From positions 1,922,001 through 1,986,000 of the forward strand of contig NZ_CP043342.1 in NCBI RefSeq assembly GCF_003594935.2: 64,000 bases of DNA, read 5' to 3'. Under the pieces are notes generated by a model. That model was not told the DNA's origin, did not search any database, and saw only the letters and a program-made list of their open reading frames with translations. Shown here one piece after another: positions 60,874 through 64,000 of this stretch. Source of the DNA: Enterobacter huaxiensis (lineage in GTDB: Bacteria; Pseudomonadota; Gammaproteobacteria; Enterobacterales; Enterobacteriaceae). Within the stretch, counting starts at the first letter, position 1. Each line of letters starts with the position of its first letter. The position numbers were made by a program, and so were the translations under genes.

Positions 60874-62238
60874 TTAGTCGCACTGCACCTTAATGGCCAG
60901 GCCGCCGCGCGAGGTTTCACGGTACTTCGCGTTCATGTCCTTGCCGGTTTCGTACATGGTCTCGATAACCTTATCCAGCGAGACGCGAGGTTCGCTGGTA
61001 CGACGCATGGCCATACGAGAGGCGTTGATCGCTTTCACGGAGGCAATCGCGTTACGCTCAATGCACGGCACCTGCACCTGGCCCGCAACCGGGTCGCAGG
61101 TAAGGCCGAGGTTATGCTCCATGCCAATTTCCGCGGCCACGCACACCTGCTCAGGGCTTGCACCCAGCAGTTCCGCCAGGCCAGCCGCCGCCATCGAACA
61201 GGCCACGCCCACTTCACCCTGACAGCCTACTTCTGCGCCGGAGATGGAGGCGTTCATTTTATACAGCGCACCGATCGCACCCGCGGCCAGGAAGTAACGA
61301 ATATAAATATCCGGCGTTACAGGCTCGATAAAGTGGTCATAATAGGCCAGAACGGCAGGAACAATCCCGCATGCGCCGTTGGTTGGTGCCGTAACGACGC
61401 GCCCACCGGCTGCGTTTTCTTCATTCACGGCCAGCGCGAACATGTTCACCCAGTCGACCACGTTCATCGGGTCGTTGGAGAACTTATCCGTTGTCACCAG
61501 CATACGGCGCAGCGCGGAGGCACGACGCGGAACGCGCAGTGGGCCAGGCAGCACGCCTTCGGTGTTCATTCCGCGATCGATACAGGCCTGCATGGTTTGC
61601 CATACGTTCGCAAAATAGTCTTCAATCTCTTTTTTACTGTGCAGCGCCAGTTCGTTCTGCATCACCATGCCGGACAGCGACAGGCCGGTCTCCTTGCAAT
61701 AGGCCAGCATCTCAGAGGCGAACTTGAAGGGATACGGCACGCTGACATCACCGACGCTCTCTTTGCCAAAATGCTCTTCGTCAACGATAAAACCGCCGCC
61801 GATGGAGTAGTAGGTTTTGCTGTAAATCTCTTTTTCGCCGTTCCAGGCGTGGATGGTCATGCCGTTTTCATGCAGCGGCAGGTTGTCACTGCGAAAACGC
61901 ATGCCGTCATCCTGCGGGAAATCCACTTCGCGCTGGCCGTTAGCCAGCAGCAGGCGACCGCGCGTTTCCACGTCACGGATGAATGCCGGAATGGCATCAA
62001 TATCAACAGTGTCCGGCATGTTTCCTGCCAGACCCATAATTATGGCGATATCGGTGTGGTGGCCTTTACCCGTTAATGACAGCGAGCCGTAGACGTCCAC
62101 GGCAACACGGGTAACGCTTTCCAGTAATCCTTTTTCGACCAGATCATCGACGAACTGTTTACCGGCCTTCATCGGCCCTACAGTGTGGGAAGAAGAAGGA
62201 CCAATCCCCACTTTGAACATGTCGAATATACTAATCAC
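60874..62238 (-). CDS. sdaA: L-serine deaminase I
   Basis: 454 residues, the E. coli length. It converts L-serine to pyruvate and ammonia using a [4Fe-4S] cluster. The N-terminal beta domain (SIFDMFKVGIGPSSSHTVGP) is fused to the alpha domain. Cysteines placed for the cluster lie in APTNGACGIVPAV, SGAEVGCQGEVGVACSMAAAG and LGLTCDPVAGQVQVPC. E. coli sdaA is controlled by Lrp and leucine; the AT-rich 184-base gap upstream is the likely control region but I cannot mark a site. Confidence 0.97.
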   Translation of the reverse strand: MISIFDMFKVGIGPSSSHTVGPMKAGKQFVDDLVEKGLLESVTRVAVDVYGSLSLTGKGHHTDIAIIMGLAGNMPDTVDIDAIPAFIRDVETRGRLLLANGQREVDFPQDDGMRFRSDNLPLHENGMTIHAWNGEKEIYSKTYYSIGGGFIVDEEHFGKESVGDVSVPYPFKFASEMLAYCKETGLSLSGMVMQNELALHSKKEIEDYFANVWQTMQACIDRGMNTEGVLPGPLRVPRRASALRRMLVTTDKFSNDPMNVVDWVNMFALAVNEENAAGGRVVTAPTNGACGIVPAVLAYYDHFIEPVTPDIYIRYFLAAGAIGALYKMNASISGAEVGCQGEVGVACSMAAAGLAELLGASPEQVCVAAEIGMEHNLGLTCDPVAGQVQVPCIERNAIASVKAINASRMAMRRTSEPRVSLDKVIETMYETGKDMNAKYRETSRGGLAIKVQCD

Positions 62239-62422
62239 TTTTACACTCCTGACAGGGTTACCGGGGTTCCAGTAACGATGTTATAACTGCGCATAGTGTA
62301 AGAGGGAACACCCACCGCGGCTTAACTATTCACATGAATTAAACTAATGGTTAACGATGGTTTTGCTAATAGCGCGACAGCGATCGCAAACCTGATTAAA
62401 AAGCGCGGAATGTAAAGTATAG

Positions 62423-63001
62423 TCAAGGTTTCAGGCCGATTTGCAGCGCCAGCTCACGAATGATGCCAGCAGTCATGCCCCAGACAAAATAATGCTGATA
62501 CCACGACAGCCAGACCCGATGATCGTGTCCGCGCCGGTGAATATCCAACGGGTGATAACGGCTCAGGCGCAGCGCCTCTTCCAGCGGCATTTCAAACACC
62601 GCTGAGACTTCGTCAACGCTGGCGTGATAATGAAGGTTTGGCGGAATGATCCCCACCACCGGCGTCACCTGAAAACCGGTAACGCTGTCGACCGGAGGGA
62701 GTACGCCAACGATCTCAACGGACTCAGGCGGAATGGCCACCTCTTCATGCGCTTCGCGCAGTGCGGCTGCAATCAGCGAGGCGTCGGTACTGTCCACCGC
62801 GCCGCCCGGAAAGGCGACCTGACCCGCGTGTTTACGCATATGCGGCGAGCGCTGCGTGAGCAGCAGGCCCGGCTGTTCGCGGCGCACCACCGGGATCAGC
62901 ACTGCCGCCTGGCGCTGATTCAACGCCTCACGGTTGACCTGGGGGCGCAGTAGCTGAAAGCGCGACAGAAAATTATCCAGCGTCAGGTTCTCTTTCTCCA
63001 C
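62423..63001 (-). CDS. nudL: Nudix hydrolase NudL
   Basis: 192 residues, as in E. coli NudL (YeaB). The Nudix box is [22 protein letters not shown] near residues 66-88. Members act on CoA or other nucleotide diphosphates; activity of NudL is not well defined. It starts three bases after the pabB stop, suggesting they are read together. Confidence 0.94.
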   Translation of the reverse strand: MEKENLTLDNFLSRFQLLRPQVNREALNQRQAAVLIPVVRREQPGLLLTQRSPHMRKHAGQVAFPGGAVDSTDASLIAAALREAHEEVAIPPESVEIVGVLPPVDSVTGFQVTPVVGIIPPNLHYHASVDEVSAVFEMPLEEALRLSRYHPLDIHRRGHDHRVWLSWYQHYFVWGMTAGIIRELALQIGLKP

Positions 63002-63004
63002 CCG

Positions 63005-64000
63005 TTATGTCTCCAGCTGTTGAAGGATACGGTTTACTTTATCAAAAGTTTCCTGATATTCCGCGTCAACCTGACTGTCGGCAACAATGCCGCCGCCTGC
63101 GGAGCAGTACAGGCTGCCGTTACAGGCCGTCAGGGTGCGGATGGTGATGCTGGTATCCATGGTGCCGCACAGGCTCACGTAGCCGATGCTCCCGCACCAG
63201 GCGTTACGGCGGTGCGGCTCCAGCTCATCGATGATCTCCATCGCCCGTACTTTTGGCGCGCCCGTAATGGACCCGCCCGGGAACGCGGCGCGCAGCAGAT
63301 CGCAGGCGGTGCGCGATGCCGGAAGGCGTGCGGTAATGGTGCTCACCAGATGGTGAACGGCCGGGAAGGGTTCCACCACGAACAGTTCGGGAACGCGCAC
63401 GCTTCCTGGCTCAGCAACGCGGCCAATATCATTACGCATCAAATCGACAATCATCAGGTTCTCGGCGCGATCTTTCGGTGATGCAGCCAGCTTTTCGGCC
63501 TGCTGACGGTCAGCAAGCGGATCCGCCAGGCGCGGCAGCGTGCCTTTTATGGGGCGTGTCTGAATGGTGCGGTCAGCAAGATGGATAAAACGCTCCGGTG
63601 ACAGGCTCAGAATGGCACCCTGCTGCAGGCGCAAAAACGCGCTAAACGGGGCACGGTTGCTGGCGTTGAGGCGAGTGAATGCCTGCCATTCATCTCCCTG
63701 ATAGGTTGCCTGGAAACGCTGGGCGAGATTGACCTGGTAACAATCGCCGCTTTGCAGATAGGCCTGAACGCGGGAGAACTTTTCGGCATACGCCTGCGCC
63801 GTCATGTTCGAACGCCAGCCGGAGTTCAGCTTGAAATCTTTCGCCGATACAGGCTGCTGCGCGTGCAGCCAGTCCAGACGCGCATTAACGTCCCCATGGC
63901 TAAGCAGGGAAACGACCTGCTTGTGGTGGTCAACGATGATAGCCCAGTCGTACAGCCCCACCGCCATATCGGGCAGCGGGATATCCGCTTTCGCCAGGGT
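63005..64000 (-). CDS. pabB: Aminodeoxychorismate synthase component I (partial)
   Basis: The frame is open to the window edge, so the N-terminal part is missing; about 331 C-terminal residues are seen. PabB turns chorismate plus ammonia (from PabA) into 4-amino-4-deoxychorismate for folate. Chorismate-binding motifs: QRFQATYQGDEWQAF, LSLSPERFI, TRPIKGTLPR with the PIKGT motif, ENLMIVDLMRNDIGRVAEPG, PGGSITGAPKVRAMEIIDEL and CSAGGGIVADSQVDAEYQET. With nudB at 10 kb this is a second folate-pathway gene in the window. Confidence 0.97.
   Translation of the reverse strand, partial: TLAKADIPLPDMAVGLYDWAIIVDHHKQVVSLLSHGDVNARLDWLHAQQPVSAKDFKLNSGWRSNMTAQAYAEKFSRVQAYLQSGDCYQVNLAQRFQATYQGDEWQAFTRLNASNRAPFSAFLRLQQGAILSLSPERFIHLADRTIQTRPIKGTLPRLADPLADRQQAEKLAASPKDRAENLMIVDLMRNDIGRVAEPGSVRVPELFVVEPFPAVHHLVSTITARLPASRTACDLLRAAFPGGSITGAPKVRAMEIIDELEPHRRNAWCGSIGYVSLCGTMDTSITIRTLTACNGSLYCSAGGGIVADSQVDAEYQETFDKVNRILQQLET

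Noticed and set aside
61114..62076. 320-codon open frame on the plus strand
   Set aside because: Antisense shadow of sdaA.

Overview
The window is chromosomal DNA from a member of the Enterobacteriaceae, closest in character to Enterobacter and its relatives (Lelliottia, Leclercia). Gene order from argS to pabB follows the Escherichia coli / Salmonella backbone almost gene for gene, with differences expected of Enterobacter. These are a GH105 pectin-type hydrolase beside argS, a VirK/YbjX-like gene between yebY and pphA, no visible yebW, a second FtsI-like penicillin-binding protein downstream of cspC (as in Salmonella), an ERIC element and REP-type repeats. The genus is inferred from remembered protein sequences, not from a search.

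Layout. 1-4.2 kb: end of a GH105 hydrolase, argS, yecM, cutC. 4.2-8 kb: ERIC/REP repeats, then cmoB-cmoA (wobble U34 modification), yecN, yecE-yecD. 8-13.5 kb: aspS-nudB-yebC-ruvC and the SOS-controlled ruvAB. 13.5-18.6 kb: divergent zinc uptake genes znuCB/znuA around a Zur palindrome, then mepM and lpxM. 18.6-25.6 kb: pykA, hexR, zwf, edd, eda, a sugar-acid and Entner-Doudoroff block with visible HexR and GntR operators. 25.6-33.2 kb: purT (PurR box), yebE, ptrB, exoX, yobB, holE, and the copper-related yobA-yebZ-yebY. 33.2-35.4 kb: small RNA pair SdsR/RyeA, VirK-like gene, pphA. 35.4-41.2 kb: letA-letB-rsmF-yebV (lipid transport across the envelope plus 16S rRNA methylation). 41.3-45.7 kb: msrC, proQ, prc, htpX. 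45.7-53.5 kb: yebQ, kdgR, yobH, mgrB, yebO, a 700-base leader, yobF-cspC, PBP3-like gene, rlmA, mntP. 53.5-64 kb: mntP control region (Mn riboswitch and tandem MntR-like boxes), yobD, manXYZ, yoaE with an overlapping upstream ORF, pdeD, sdaA, nudL and the 3' part of pabB.

Themes. Several genes serve the cell envelope (mepM, lpxM, letAB, prc, htpX, PBP3-like, mgrB). Others handle metals (znuABC, yobA/yebZ, mntP) or sugar acids (hexR, zwf, edd, eda, kdgR, GH105). Two tiny genes, mgrB and yobF, are present and intact.

I found no insertion sequence, prophage, CRISPR array, tRNA or rRNA, and no clearly new multi-gene system. The less explained material is non-coding: nested inverted repeats between hexR and zwf, the long palindrome-rich yobF leader, and the paired MntR-like operators upstream of mntP.
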